A stretch of 64,000 bases of DNA from an uncultured Lachnospiraceae bacterium (GCA_934330725.1 CAKRGM010000005.1:1-64000); one strand, 5' to 3'. Positions 35,639 through 44,556 are shown, numbered from the stretch's first letter. Notes: a model not told the origin generated them from the letters alone. Made by a program: numbers and translations.

Positions 35639-36577
35639 TTACTTGCATTTAAAGAGCTGAGTTGACAAATATCTGTCACCTGAATCAGGTAAAAGTGCAA
35701 CTATCACCTTGCCTTTGTTTTCTTCACGCTTTGCAAGAATCGTTGCTGCCTTAAGTGCAGCTCCTGAACTTATTCCAACAAGAATTCCTTCAGTTACGGC
35801 AATTCTTTTTCCTTCTTCAAATGCATCATTATTTTCTATCTTTATTACTTCATCATAAACCGATGTATCAAGTGTATCCGGTACAAATCCTGCTCCGATT
35901 CCCTGAATCATATGAGGGCCTGACTTACCTTCTGATAATACAGGACTTGTTGCAGGTTCAACAGCAACTATTTTTACATCAGGATTCTGGCTCTTTAAAT
36001 ACTTACCTACACCTGATATTGTACCACCTGTACCAACTCCTGCAACAAAAATATCAACTTTTCCCTCAGTCTGTTTCCAGATTTCAGGACCTGTTGTTTC
36101 AAAATGTGCTTTAGGATTAGCAGGATTTTCAAACTGTCCAAGAATAATAGAACCAGGAATTTCCTTATGAAGCTCTTCAGCTTTTTCAATGGCGCCTTTC
36201 ATTCCCTTAAAACCATCTGTAAGTACAATCTGTGCACCATATGCCTGTAACAGGGTTCTTCTCTCTACAGTCATCGTCTCTGGCAGTGTAAGAATTGCTT
36301 TGTAACCTTTAGCTGTTGCAACTGCCCCAATTCCAATTCCTGTGTTACCTGATGTCGGTTCAATAATAGTAGCACCAGGTTTTAAAAGTCCCTTTTTTTC
36401 GGCATCTTCTATCATTGAAAGGGCAACTCTGTCCTTTACTGAACCTGCCGGATTAAAGTATTCAAGCTTCGCAAGGATTGATGCATCCTTAACATCTGTT
36501 TTCTCCATATATTTATGAAGATAAAGCATAGGAGTATTTCCTATTAATTCTGTTGCACTGTCATTAATATATTTCAT
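35639..36577 (-). CDS. cysK: cysteine synthase (O-acetylserine sulfhydrylase)
   Basis: This 312-residue PLP enzyme joins sulfide (or a carrier thiocarboxylate) to O-acetylserine to make cysteine. The PLP lysine is in NPAGSVKDRVA, the phosphate loop in GVGTGGTISG and the substrate loop in PTSGNTGIG, all as in CysK. The start at 36577 follows AGGAAAGGAAATTCT. It directly follows trxB. A second cysteine synthase opens the run at 50640, about 60 percent similar by eye, so the two may differ in sulfur donor. Confidence 0.9.
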   Translation of the reverse strand: MKYINDSATELIGNTPMLYLHKYMEKTDVKDASILAKLEYFNPAGSVKDRVALSMIEDAEKKGLLKPGATIIEPTSGNTGIGIGAVATAKGYKAILTLPETMTVERRTLLQAYGAQIVLTDGFKGMKGAIEKAEELHKEIPGSIILGQFENPANPKAHFETTGPEIWKQTEGKVDIFVAGVGTGGTISGVGKYLKSQNPDVKIVAVEPATSPVLSEGKSGPHMIQGIGAGFVPDTLDTSVYDEVIKIENNDAFEEGKRIAVTEGILVGISSGAALKAATILAKREENKGKVIVALLPDSGDRYLSTQLFKCK

Positions 36578-36598
36578 AGAATTTCCTTTCCTAAACAT

Positions 36599-37492
36599 CT
36601 ACGCAAGATATTCTAAAATCGAATTAACCGTGTTTGCGCCATCAGAAGCAGCTGTAATAACCTGCCTTAACTTTTTGGTTCTTACATCACCTGCAGCATA
36701 CAGACCATCAACACTTGTTTTTCCATCTTCCTCTGCTTTAATATATTTATTTTCATCAAGAACACCAAATGAATTTAAAAGCTCTGTCTGTGGAATCATT
36801 CCTACTGCAACAAATAAACCTGATATTTCAAGTTTCTCACCTGTACTTAAGATTACTCCATCAAGTTTATTTTCACCGGTAATTTCTTTAACAACAGCAT
36901 TTGTTTTTATATATACATTTTCTTTTGCCTTAAGCTTATTAAGCGTACCTGTCGCACCCCTGAAGCCATCTCTTCTGTGAATCAGATACACTTTTTCACA
37001 GACATCTGAAAGATATAATGCATCATCTAACGCTGTATCGCCGCCACCTACGACAGCAACGCTTTTTCCCTTATAAAAAGCTCCATCACATACCGCACAG
37101 TATGAAATTCCCTTTCCATAATATTTTTCTTCGCCTTCAATCCCCAGATTGCGATGTTTACATCCGGCACTGTATATAACTGCCCTGGCATGGATATCTG
37201 TGCCATTATCACATTTTAACTCCCAGAAACCATCTTTTTTATTGATTGATGTAACTTGTGCATCTAAAAATTCAGTTCCAAGAGATTCTGCGTGATTTCT
37301 AAATGCTTCTCCCAGGCTATAGCCGTCAGTACCCGGAAATCCAGGATAATTATCAACACGACTGCTGTCCGCAATCTGTCCGGTTCCCATATATTCTTTT
37401 TCAATAACAAGTATGTCAAGACCTGCACGCCTTGCATATATTGCAGCTGTAAGGCCTGCAGGTCCACTGCCTATAATTGCTATATCTAACAT
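36599..37492 (-). CDS. trxB: NAD(P)H thioredoxin reductase
   Basis: This 297-residue flavoprotein has FAD motif IIGSGPAGLTAA, redox pair CAVC in SYCAVCDGAFYKG (about 132-135), NADPH motif VGGGDTA and the second FAD block GLYAAGDVR. It reduces the thioredoxin encoded three genes upstream, giving electrons to APS reductase, MetY-side steps or thiocarboxylate chemistry. Its ATG overlaps the end of the JAMM gene by 7 nt, so translation is coupled. Confidence 0.9.
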   Translation of the reverse strand: MLDIAIIGSGPAGLTAAIYARRAGLDILVIEKEYMGTGQIADSSRVDNYPGFPGTDGYSLGEAFRNHAESLGTEFLDAQVTSINKKDGFWELKCDNGTDIHARAVIYSAGCKHRNLGIEGEEKYYGKGISYCAVCDGAFYKGKSVAVVGGGDTALDDALYLSDVCEKVYLIHRRDGFRGATGTLNKLKAKENVYIKTNAVVKEITGENKLDGVILSTGEKLEISGLFVAVGMIPQTELLNSFGVLDENKYIKAEEDGKTSVDGLYAAGDVRTKKLRQVITAASDGANTVNSILEYLA

Positions 37493-37896
37493 ATAACCAG
37501 CTCTTCCTTTGATGAAATATCACCTTCAATATGGAATGAATTAAGTACTGGTTTTTCAGGTTCCATAAGTGATAAAATCATATAGCTTGCCTTGCTGTCA
37601 TATGCAAGACGTTTATCCTCATCAGATGGCCTTGATGGTGATTCTGGATGAGAATGCCAGTTTCCAAGTGGAACAAATCCGGCAGCTCTCATATCCTTTA
37701 CAGCAGCTAACTGCTCTTTAGGATTCAATGTAAAATGTTCATTAGAATGGTCAATATTTGTAAGGATATATACCTTTTCGATAATCTTGTTGCCATCCTC
37801 AATCTTCCCTGCAATAAGACCGCATGCTTCTTCCGGCACAACAGATCTTGCATGATTTAAAATCAAATCATAATCTGACTTTCTCATTGAAATCAT
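37486..37896 (-). CDS. JAMM/Mov34 metalloprotease (HcyD/Mec+-like)
   Basis: This 136-residue zinc protease has all JAMM residues: the Glu in EEACGL, and HSHPESPSRPSDED (HxH, Ser and Asp). Small bacterial JAMM proteases beside ThiS/ThiF genes cut sulfur-carrier proteins: Mec+ of Mycobacterium frees cysteine from CysO, and HcyD of Wolinella trims HcyS. Here the neighbouring carrier has its Gly-Gly covered by a tail, so trimming is the favoured role. The start at 37896 follows GAGGTAAAGTTT. Confidence 0.88.
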   Translation of the reverse strand: MISMRKSDYDLILNHARSVVPEEACGLIAGKIEDGNKIIEKVYILTNIDHSNEHFTLNPKEQLAAVKDMRAAGFVPLGNWHSHPESPSRPSDEDKRLAYDSKASYMILSLMEPEKPVLNSFHIEGDISSKEELVIC

Positions 37897-37914
37897 AAAC
37901 TTTACCTCGCTTAA

Positions 37915-38724
37915 TTACATTTTATCTGTACATTCAGCCTGCTCATAGTCAATAAGTTCTGTAATAGTAGGATGTGTTCCACATACTGCACAACCACCTG
38001 TGTATGCTGGAAGCTTAATCTTACGGAATTCCTGATTAATTGCATCATATGTAAGAAGATAACCTGTAAGGAGTTTACCTACACCTGTAATATATTTAAT
38101 TGCTTCCATTGCCTGAAGGCTTCCAATAACACCGCCCATAGCTCCGATTACACCGGCCTGCTTGCATGTAGGAACAGCATCCTTTGGTGGTGGATTCTTA
38201 AATACACATCTGTAACATGGTCCTTCTCCAGGAACATAAGTCATAAGCTGTCCCTTAAATCTTATAATACCTGCATGTGAAAAAGGTTTTTTAGCCATAA
38301 CACATGCATCATTTATAAGGAACTTAGCCGGGAAATTATCTGTACCATCAATTACAAAATCATAATCCTTAATAATATCCATGATGTTCTCACTTGTAAG
38401 GAACTCTCTGTAAGTATTAACTGTAACATCAGGATTCATTGCATTGATTGTTTCTTTAGCAGACTTAACCTTTGCCTTACCGATGTCTGCTGTCTGATGT
38501 ATTATCTGTCTTTGAAGATTACTTAAATCAACTTCATCGGCATCAACAATACCAATTGTTCCAACACCTGCTGCTGCAAGATACATTGCTGCAGGTGCAC
38601 CAAGTCCGCCGGCACCAACAATAAGTACCTTTGCATTAAGAAGTTTTCTCTGGCCTTTTGCGCCTACTTCTTTAAGAATAATATGTCTTGAATATCTTTC
38701 AATCTGCTCATCAGTTAACGCCAT
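37915..38724 (-). CDS. ThiF/MoeB/HesA-type carrier-activating enzyme (HcyF-like)
   Basis: This 269-residue E1-like enzyme adenylates the C-terminal glycine of a ubiquitin-like sulfur carrier. ATP loop GAGGLGAPAAMYLAAAG (about 37-53), the DxxNLxRQ site in DLSNLQRQ, catalytic-region DGTDNF, and the zinc CxxC pairs CYRC and CAVC are present. The start at 38724 (MALTDEQIERYSRHI) is decided by GGAGGTGGAAGCT, which is also the Gly-Gly-Gly coding part of the upstream carrier. The genes overlap by 14 nt. Confidence 0.9.
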   Translation of the reverse strand: MALTDEQIERYSRHIILKEVGAKGQRKLLNAKVLIVGAGGLGAPAAMYLAAAGVGTIGIVDADEVDLSNLQRQIIHQTADIGKAKVKSAKETINAMNPDVTVNTYREFLTSENIMDIIKDYDFVIDGTDNFPAKFLINDACVMAKKPFSHAGIIRFKGQLMTYVPGEGPCYRCVFKNPPPKDAVPTCKQAGVIGAMGGVIGSLQAMEAIKYITGVGKLLTGYLLTYDAINQEFRKIKLPAYTGGCAVCGTHPTITELIDYEQAECTDKM

Positions 38725-38929
38725 AGCTTCCACCTCCCATGAAATAGAGGAATTCTACATTATCTCCATCTTTAAGAACTGTTGTTGCCTTGGCATCACT
38801 TTCAACAAATTCGTCATTAATTGAAACTGTAACATATTCTGGAGTTTCAACATTTTCCATCTCAATAAGTTCCGGTAAAGTTAATCCGTCTTTTACTTCT
38901 TTTTTTGTTCCTGCAACTGTAATCTGCAT
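38711..38929 (-). CDS. ThiS/MoaD-like sulfur carrier with masked Gly-Gly
   Basis: This 72-residue beta-grasp protein (MQITVAGTKKEVKDG start, VSINDEFV, LKDGDNVEFLYFMGGG) resembles ThiS, MoaD and HcyS. Sulfur carriers must end in free Gly-Gly to be adenylated and turned into thiocarboxylate. This one continues SYGVN after the third Gly. The neighbouring JAMM protease is the obvious candidate to expose the glycines, as HcyD does for HcyS. The start at 38929 follows AGGAGAAAT. It is neighboured by ThiF, JAMM and MetY rather than thiamin or molybdopterin genes. Confidence 0.85.
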   Translation of the reverse strand: MQITVAGTKKEVKDGLTLPELIEMENVETPEYVTVSINDEFVESDAKATTVLKDGDNVEFLYFMGGGSYGVN

Positions 38930-38971
38930 ATTTCTCCTCATTTCTGCCTGTTACGGCTGTTTATTTATTTC

Positions 38972-39292
38972 TTATTTAAGATTCTCATCAATCCACTGAT
39001 CAAGAGCATCTTTTCTAACTGCTCCGGTCTGTCTTGCAGCTTCAGTGCCTTTATTAAAAAGCACAAGTGTTGGTACTGACTGAACTGAATATTCCTCTGC
39101 AAGTTCACTGTCAAAGTTTATATTTACTTTGAATACATTAAGTTTTCCTTCCCTGTCATCTTCAATATCACCTATGACTGGAGACATTCTTTTACATGGT
39201 ACACAACTGTCTGAATAAAAATCTACAAGTACAGGAAGTTCGCTTTCGAGTACCTTTTCTTTAAAATCATCTTTATTTACTCTTGCTGCCAT
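38972..39292 (-). CDS. trxA: thioredoxin with atypical CVPC active site
   Basis: This 106-residue thioredoxin has VDFYSDSCVPCKRMSPVIGDIE and the cis-Pro block VQSVPTLVLF. The active site is CVPC instead of CGPC and the usual Trp before it is Ser, so its redox potential may differ from housekeeping thioredoxin. Its gene lies between the TusA-like and ThiS-like genes. With TrxB it probably forms the operon's own electron supply. Confidence 0.85.
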   Translation of the reverse strand: MAARVNKDDFKEKVLESELPVLVDFYSDSCVPCKRMSPVIGDIEDDREGKLNVFKVNINFDSELAEEYSVQSVPTLVLFNKGTEAARQTGAVRKDALDQWIDENLK

Positions 39293-39340
39293 ATTAACCT
39301 CATTTCTTAAACGCCTTATTAAATGCGCACACTATATTTT

Positions 39341-39592
39341 TTATTCTTCAACCTTTTTTACAATAAGGCTGTATGTACCATCTTCATTATTAACAAGCTT
39401 AAGTATCTGATGTCCCTCTTCTTTTATACTTCTTGGAACATTCTGCACAGGTTCTCCGTCATTCATTCGGATTGAAAGTATCTCTCCATCCTCTAACTCA
39501 TCTAATGCAACCTTTGCCTTAACAAATGTTAATGGACACACCTTATCCGTAATATCAACCTGATCATCAATCTTAATTCCTGCTATTTCCAT
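39341..39592 (-). CDS. TusA/SirA-family sulfur-transfer protein
   Basis: This 83-residue protein begins with MEIAGIKIDDQVDITDKVCP. TusA proteins carry persulfide on the Cys of a CPxP motif. Here it is CPLTFVKAKVALDEL with the Cys-Pro kept. IRMNDGEPVQNVPRSIKEEG is the second conserved part. It would carry sulfur between sulfite reductase and the ThiS-like carrier or deliver it for thiolation. The start at 39592 is behind a GGAGAAAAT site. Confidence 0.8.
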   Translation of the reverse strand: MEIAGIKIDDQVDITDKVCPLTFVKAKVALDELEDGEILSIRMNDGEPVQNVPRSIKEEGHQILKLVNNEDGTYSLIVKKVEE

Positions 39593-39655
39593 ATTTTCTC
39601 CTCCATTCATGTGATTTATTCAATGTAAAACAGGTATTTACATTAAAAAATGCAT

Positions 39656-40522
39656 TTAGTTATTTTCGTATGCTGCCCTAATTTTAGCCCTGAATTCATC
39701 TTCTCCAACTCTCTGAAGAAGAAGTCTGAATCTTTCGCCCGGATTAGCATGCTCTTCAAAGAATTCAATAGCTGCATCAGTTACTCTGAAAAGCGTTTCT
39801 TCATCTTTTATAATTGGAAGAAGCTGCTCACCTTTGTAAATATGGTTTCCGAATAATCCACCGAAAGAAACTATGAATCCACTTTCAGCATCCCATGCAT
39901 CTGTAGGACAGGCTTTTACACATCTGCCACAGTTAGTACATTTACTGTAATCAACTACCACTCCATCAGCCGTACACTTAATTGCGCCTTCACGACATGC
40001 CTTTTCACAGACACCGCAGCTAATACATTTGTCAGAAAGCCATTTAACTTCCATGCCACCTTTAACTCCGATATCGTTTTCTTCTGCCTTCAGACAATTG
40101 TTCTGGCATCCTGTAACACCAAATTTGAATTTATGTGGAAGTTCACGTCCAAAGTAATGTTCGTCCAGCTTTTTAGCTATATCATAGCTGTCAATACATC
40201 CACTTGGACAGACCTGGTTGCCCTGGCAGGCTGTAACTGTTCTTACTCTTGGTCCACATACACCAGGCTTAACACCGCCATCAGCAAGTTCAGCCCTTAC
40301 CTCTTCAATATCTTCAAACTTGATAAACGGAATTTCAATTCCCTGTCTTGATGTCATATGAACATAGCCTTTACCATATTTATCAGCTACATCCGCTACG
40401 GCTCTGATATTCTCAGCCGTAAGATTACCTCCTACGACCTGAATTCTTAATGAAAAGAAGCCCTTTTGCTTCTGTCTCATAAAGCCACCTTTTTTTAATG
40501 CTGCATAATCGATCTTTGCCAT
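39656..40522 (-). CDS. siroheme sulfite reductase with two ferredoxin-type clusters
   Basis: This 288-residue single-chain nitrite/sulfite reductase half-domain (about 20-150) has siroheme-[4Fe-4S] ligands in ACQGNQVC (C-x5-C) and GCQNNC (C-x3-C). An inserted ferredoxin pair follows (CISCGVCEKAC and CTNCGRCVKAC, about 170-210). This is the compact AsrC/Wolinella-Sir type, much smaller than CysI. It reduces sulfite to sulfide by six electrons, probably from ferredoxin. The start at 40522 (MAKIDYAALKKGGFM) follows AAAGGAAC; the upstream extension is unlikely. Confidence 0.85.
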   Translation of the reverse strand: MAKIDYAALKKGGFMRQKQKGFFSLRIQVVGGNLTAENIRAVADVADKYGKGYVHMTSRQGIEIPFIKFEDIEEVRAELADGGVKPGVCGPRVRTVTACQGNQVCPSGCIDSYDIAKKLDEHYFGRELPHKFKFGVTGCQNNCLKAEENDIGVKGGMEVKWLSDKCISCGVCEKACREGAIKCTADGVVVDYSKCTNCGRCVKACPTDAWDAESGFIVSFGGLFGNHIYKGEQLLPIIKDEETLFRVTDAAIEFFEEHANPGERFRLLLQRVGEDEFRAKIRAAYENN

Positions 40523-40612
40523 TATATAATAGTTCCTTTCTACACATTTTATCTGACCACAGTCTGTATTATAAACGTCCGGCATTCATAAATTCCTGAA
40601 TATTATTTAATT

Positions 40613-41854
40613 TTACTCACAATCCTTTACTGATTCAATAGCCTGTCCGAAATCTTCAATCAAATCTTCTATATCTTCTATTCCAACACTGATTCGTATA
40701 AGATCATCAAATACGCCTGCCGTTTCTTTTTCTTCCTCAGTACTGTGCACATTAAGTGTTGACTCCGGATGAATTACCAGTGTTTTTGTATCTCCAATAT
40801 TTGATACTATAAGTGGAAGCTTCAGTGCATTTATTATACCAAATGCCTTTGCCTTACTTCCAGTCCTTATTGTAATCAATCCACCAAATTTATCCTTAAA
40901 CTGCTCTACAGCTATATCATGCCACCTGCTTGCTTTTAATCCCGGATAGTTAACTGTCATTTCACTATGGTTACGTACAAAATATTCTGCCAGCTTCATT
41001 GCATTACTACAGACACGTTCCATTCTGATTCCCAGTGTCTCCATCCCGATACTGTTATAAAACGCATTCTGTGGTGAAAGACATGCTCCTGTATTTCTGA
41101 ATAATCCGTTTCTTAACTTTGCAGTATATGCAAACGGACCGAATTTTTTAAAGTCCTTCATTCCCGGATATTTATCAGTATCCCATTTGAATTTGCCACC
41201 ATCTGTAATAACACCTGATATTGCACTGCTGTTAGCGTTGACATATTTTGACGTTGAATTGACAACAACATCAGCTCCAAGACTTAACGGTTTAATAAGA
41301 TATGCCGTAGCAACTGTATTATCCATAATAAGTGGGACCCCGTTCTTATGTGCGAGATCAGCCAATGCTTTAATATCTGTTACATCAAGTCTCGGATTTC
41401 CAATTGTTTCAGCAAAATATAGTCTTGTATGCTCATTTGTTGCTTTCTGGAATTCTTCCAGGTTGTTATTTTCTACATATCTTGTCGTTATTCCAAATGC
41501 TTCCAAATCTCTGAAAAGATCAATACTTCCACCATAAAGACTGGCACTTGATACTATTTCGTCACCTGCCCTTAATATATTGCAGAAAGCATTGTAAAGA
41601 GCTGCCATTCCGGAAGCGCAGGCAACACTTGCCACGCCTCCTTCCAAAGCAGTCATTCTCTTTTCAAATGCATCAATTGTAGGATTACCTATTCTTGTAT
41701 ACGAAAAACCCGGAGCCTGGTTGTGAAATATCTTTTCCAGTTCTTCTGCTGTCTTATGCTCAAAAGCACTTGACTGATATATTGGTGTCAGAGTAGCTCC
41801 TGTCGTAGCATCACCTCTGAAATCACCATGTAATAATGCTGTGTTAAATCTCAT
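40613..41854 (-). CDS. metY: O-acetylhomoserine sulfhydrylase
   Basis: This 413-residue Cys/Met-metabolism PLP enzyme has its PLP lysine in VNSTSKYVNANS, the substrate loop in SYTRIGNPT, and the C-terminal ISVGIEDIEDLIEDF. It makes homocysteine from O-acetylhomoserine plus sulfide or protein thiocarboxylate. In Wolinella MetY uses HcyS-thiocarboxylate, and here it lies within the same set of genes. It has its own promoter 40 nt upstream of the ATG. Confidence 0.9.
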   Translation of the reverse strand: MRFNTALLHGDFRGDATTGATLTPIYQSSAFEHKTAEELEKIFHNQAPGFSYTRIGNPTIDAFEKRMTALEGGVASVACASGMAALYNAFCNILRAGDEIVSSASLYGGSIDLFRDLEAFGITTRYVENNNLEEFQKATNEHTRLYFAETIGNPRLDVTDIKALADLAHKNGVPLIMDNTVATAYLIKPLSLGADVVVNSTSKYVNANSSAISGVITDGGKFKWDTDKYPGMKDFKKFGPFAYTAKLRNGLFRNTGACLSPQNAFYNSIGMETLGIRMERVCSNAMKLAEYFVRNHSEMTVNYPGLKASRWHDIAVEQFKDKFGGLITIRTGSKAKAFGIINALKLPLIVSNIGDTKTLVIHPESTLNVHSTEEEKETAGVFDDLIRISVGIEDIEDLIEDFGQAIESVKDCE

Positions 41855-41862
41855 ACGTACCT

Positions 41863-41927
41863 CTTTTTATATTATTCCTATCGACTTAATATGAATTATA
41901 TAATACACTTATTTTTAAAAATGTCAA
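41863..41927 (-). promoter_or_regulatory. metY promoter with shared sulfur-regulon motif
   Basis: On the minus strand TTGACA (41927-41922) and TATTAT (41905-41900) lie 16 bp apart. Downstream, 41883-41863 reads CGATAGGAATAATATAAAA-AG, matching the block at 52352-52332 before the first gene of the run in about 18 of 21 positions. The shared ATAGG core suggests one regulator (Rrf2/CymR type is a guess) for both promoters. Confidence 0.6.
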
Positions 41928-41957
41928 GTAAAAACAATAAAAACAGTTTAACTTATA

Positions 41958-43655
41958 TTAATTCCAGATTTCATCTTTAAATACAATCTTTCTGTAGGTC
42001 TCAAACTTAACCCATTTATTGAAGAATCCACTGCTGATTGTCTCACGCTGTGCCTTAAGGTCATTTCTGAACTCTTCAAACTCGCTTTCACTGTCTGCCT
42101 TAACTGCAAATCCCCTGCCATTAATAACAGGTACTCCTGTATATTTGTAATTGTCCAGCTTATCAATCTGTTCAACTTTTCTATTACGTACCTTAACATA
42201 GACACTGTCTCTAAGAACCACAATATCGAAATTATCAGGATAATGATAGCTTTCACCCTCAACAGGTATTTCATCACCAACTGTATAAGTCTTTCCGGAT
42301 GGTCTTACTTTATTTATTGTCATACTGTCAAGATTATAGTAAAACTCTTCAAATACATCTGCCTTTGCCTTAAGACTTCCATATACAAATGCAGCTTTAA
42401 GATCCTTACTGTCATCAACTTCTGAATTAGTTACAACACCACATGCAGATGTCATATTTGTAATTCTGTCTATAAGAATCAACTCACCAAGCGTCTTATG
42501 TTTCTTAAACTCATCTAAAACAATTGCTTCCTGCAATGAAATATCACATACAGCAATTTCGTTTTTCTTAAGAACATTTGCCGGGATAAATTCTCCTGTA
42601 TTTACATCAATCTTATACTGGATATTCTTAAGTACTGCAGGCATCTGCTTTGTTCCAAGCTTTACAAGATAATCAGTACCCGGATTTAATTCATTATCAT
42701 CCATCCATAAAATCGTTGCTGTAAAAGACTTGCTGATTGGAAGATGATTTCCTTTTGCAAGTACGCAGCCTCTTGAAACATCAACTTCCTTATCAAGCTG
42801 TATAGTTACAGGCTGACCTCTGAATGCTGATTCAGACTGTCTGTCTCCAACTAAAATACTCTTTACATGTGCATGTTCATTACTTGGAAGTGAGATAATT
42901 TCATCACCGACCTTGATTTCACCTGATTCAATCTGACCCTGAAAACCTCTATATGTATGGTCAGGACGACAAACTCTCTGAACCGGCATATAAAATCCTT
43001 CTTCCTGTTTGTTTTCTGTAACATCAACTGTTTCAAGATACGGAAGAATTGCCTCTCCTTTATACCATGGCATGTTTTCTGACTTTTTAGTAACATTATC
43101 GCCTTCAGTTGCAGAAACCGGAATAATATATATGCTTTCAAGTCCTATTTCTTTTGAAAGCTGATCTATCTGTGCCTTAATTTCATTAAATCTGTTTTCA
43201 TCATATCCAACAAGATCCATTTTATTTACTGCAAATACAAAGTATTTTATACCCATAAGTTCACATATTCTTGCATGCCTTCTTGTCTGTACAAGTACGC
43301 CCTGTTTTGCATCAAGAAGAATAACTGCCAGATCTGCAAATGAAGCACCAACAGCCATATTTCGTGTATATTCTTCATGTCCCGGTGTATCAGCTACAAT
43401 AAAACTTCTGTTATCAGTTGTAAAATATCTGTAGGCAACATCAATAGTAATGCCCTGTTCTCTTTCTGCCATAAGTCCATCAAGAAGCAATGAATAATCG
43501 ATTGCACCACCACGACTTCCGACCTTGCTGTCAAGCTCAAGTGCTTTTTTCTGATCAGCGTATAAAAGTTTTGCATCATAAAGAATATGTCCTATAAGTG
43601 TTGATTTTCCATCATCAACACTACCACATGTTATAAATTTAAGTAAGCTTCTCAT
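41958..43655 (-). CDS. cysN: sulfate adenylyltransferase GTPase subunit
   Basis: This 565-residue EF-Tu-like GTPase drives ATP sulfurylase. G1 GSVDDGKST, G3 DTPGHEEY and G4 NKMD are present, followed by domains II and III to about residue 425. A further 140 residues (starting VYGSLKAKADVFEEF) have no APS-kinase P-loop and are not part of the E. coli CysN plan. The start at 43655, one nt after the cysD stop, is chosen by the GGGAGGG site and by the family start RSLLKFITCGSVDDG. Confidence 0.88.
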   Translation of the reverse strand: MRSLLKFITCGSVDDGKSTLIGHILYDAKLLYADQKKALELDSKVGSRGGAIDYSLLLDGLMAEREQGITIDVAYRYFTTDNRSFIVADTPGHEEYTRNMAVGASFADLAVILLDAKQGVLVQTRRHARICELMGIKYFVFAVNKMDLVGYDENRFNEIKAQIDQLSKEIGLESIYIIPVSATEGDNVTKKSENMPWYKGEAILPYLETVDVTENKQEEGFYMPVQRVCRPDHTYRGFQGQIESGEIKVGDEIISLPSNEHAHVKSILVGDRQSESAFRGQPVTIQLDKEVDVSRGCVLAKGNHLPISKSFTATILWMDDNELNPGTDYLVKLGTKQMPAVLKNIQYKIDVNTGEFIPANVLKKNEIAVCDISLQEAIVLDEFKKHKTLGELILIDRITNMTSACGVVTNSEVDDSKDLKAAFVYGSLKAKADVFEEFYYNLDSMTINKVRPSGKTYTVGDEIPVEGESYHYPDNFDIVVLRDSVYVKVRNRKVEQIDKLDNYKYTGVPVINGRGFAVKADSESEFEEFRNDLKAQRETISSGFFNKWVKFETYRKIVFKDEIWN

Positions 43656-43656
43656 T

Positions 43657-44556
43657 TTAGAAATAGCCCTCCCTTTTTCTTCTTTCCATACTTCCGGCTG
43701 CTTCATTGTCAATAACTCGTGTAGTTCTTTCAGAAGATACGGCAGAAAGTGTTTCGTCAATAATCTCATCAAGTGTAGTTGCTGTTGATTCTATACCACC
43801 TGTAAGAGGATAGCATCCTAATGTACGGAATCGTACACTCTTCATCTGGACTTTTTCTCCAGGCTTTAATCTCATTCTGTCATCATCAACCATGATATAC
43901 ATTCCATCACGCTCTACGACAGGTCTTTCAGCCGCAAAATAAAGTGGTACTATTTCAATATTTTCTCTTTTTATGTACTGCCATATATCCGTTTCTGTCC
44001 AGTTTGAAATAGGAAATACTCTGATACTTTCACCCTTATTTATCTTTGAATTATAAAGCTTCCACATTTCAGGTCTCTGATTTTTAGGATCCCATGCCTG
44101 GTTTTCATTTCTAAAAGAAAAGATTCTTTCCTTTGCTCTTGACTTTTCTTCATCCCTTCGTCCACCACCAAATGCAGCAGTAAAACCATACTTATTAAGT
44201 GCCTGCTTTAATGCCTGTGTTTTCATGATATCTGTATAAGCAGAGCCATGATCGAATGGATTTATTCCCTGCTTAACGCCTTCTTCATTAATATACTCAA
44301 GCATATCAATTCCAAGCTTTTTAGCCTGTTCGTCTCTGAACTTAATCATTTCTTTGAACTTCCATGTTGTATTAACATGTAAAAAAGGAAATGGTGGTTT
44401 TTCCGGATAAAATGCCTTCATCGCAAGATGAAGCATTACCGAACTATCCTTTCCTATTGAATAAAGCATTACCGGCTTTTCACATTCCGCAGCCACTTCA
44501 CGGATTATATATATTGCCTCTGCCTCTAGTGCATCAAGATGTGATAATTCTCCCAT
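43657..44556 (-). CDS. cysD: sulfate adenylyltransferase catalytic subunit
   Basis: This 299-residue PP-loop ATP sulfurylase subunit begins MGELSHLDALEAEAIYIIREV with the SIGKDSSVMLHLAMK loop (SxGKDS), FAAGFGGGRRDEEKSRAKERIFS region and C-terminal GYF. With CysN it turns sulfate plus ATP into adenosine 5'-phosphosulfate (APS). It lies 21 nt after aprB and is coupled to cysN. Confidence 0.92.
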   Translation of the reverse strand: MGELSHLDALEAEAIYIIREVAAECEKPVMLYSIGKDSSVMLHLAMKAFYPEKPPFPFLHVNTTWKFKEMIKFRDEQAKKLGIDMLEYINEEGVKQGINPFDHGSAYTDIMKTQALKQALNKYGFTAAFGGGRRDEEKSRAKERIFSFRNENQAWDPKNQRPEMWKLYNSKINKGESIRVFPISNWTETDIWQYIKRENIEIVPLYFAAERPVVERDGMYIMVDDDRMRLKPGEKVQMKSVRFRTLGCYPLTGGIESTATTLDEIIDETLSAVSSERTTRVIDNEAAGSMERRKREGYF

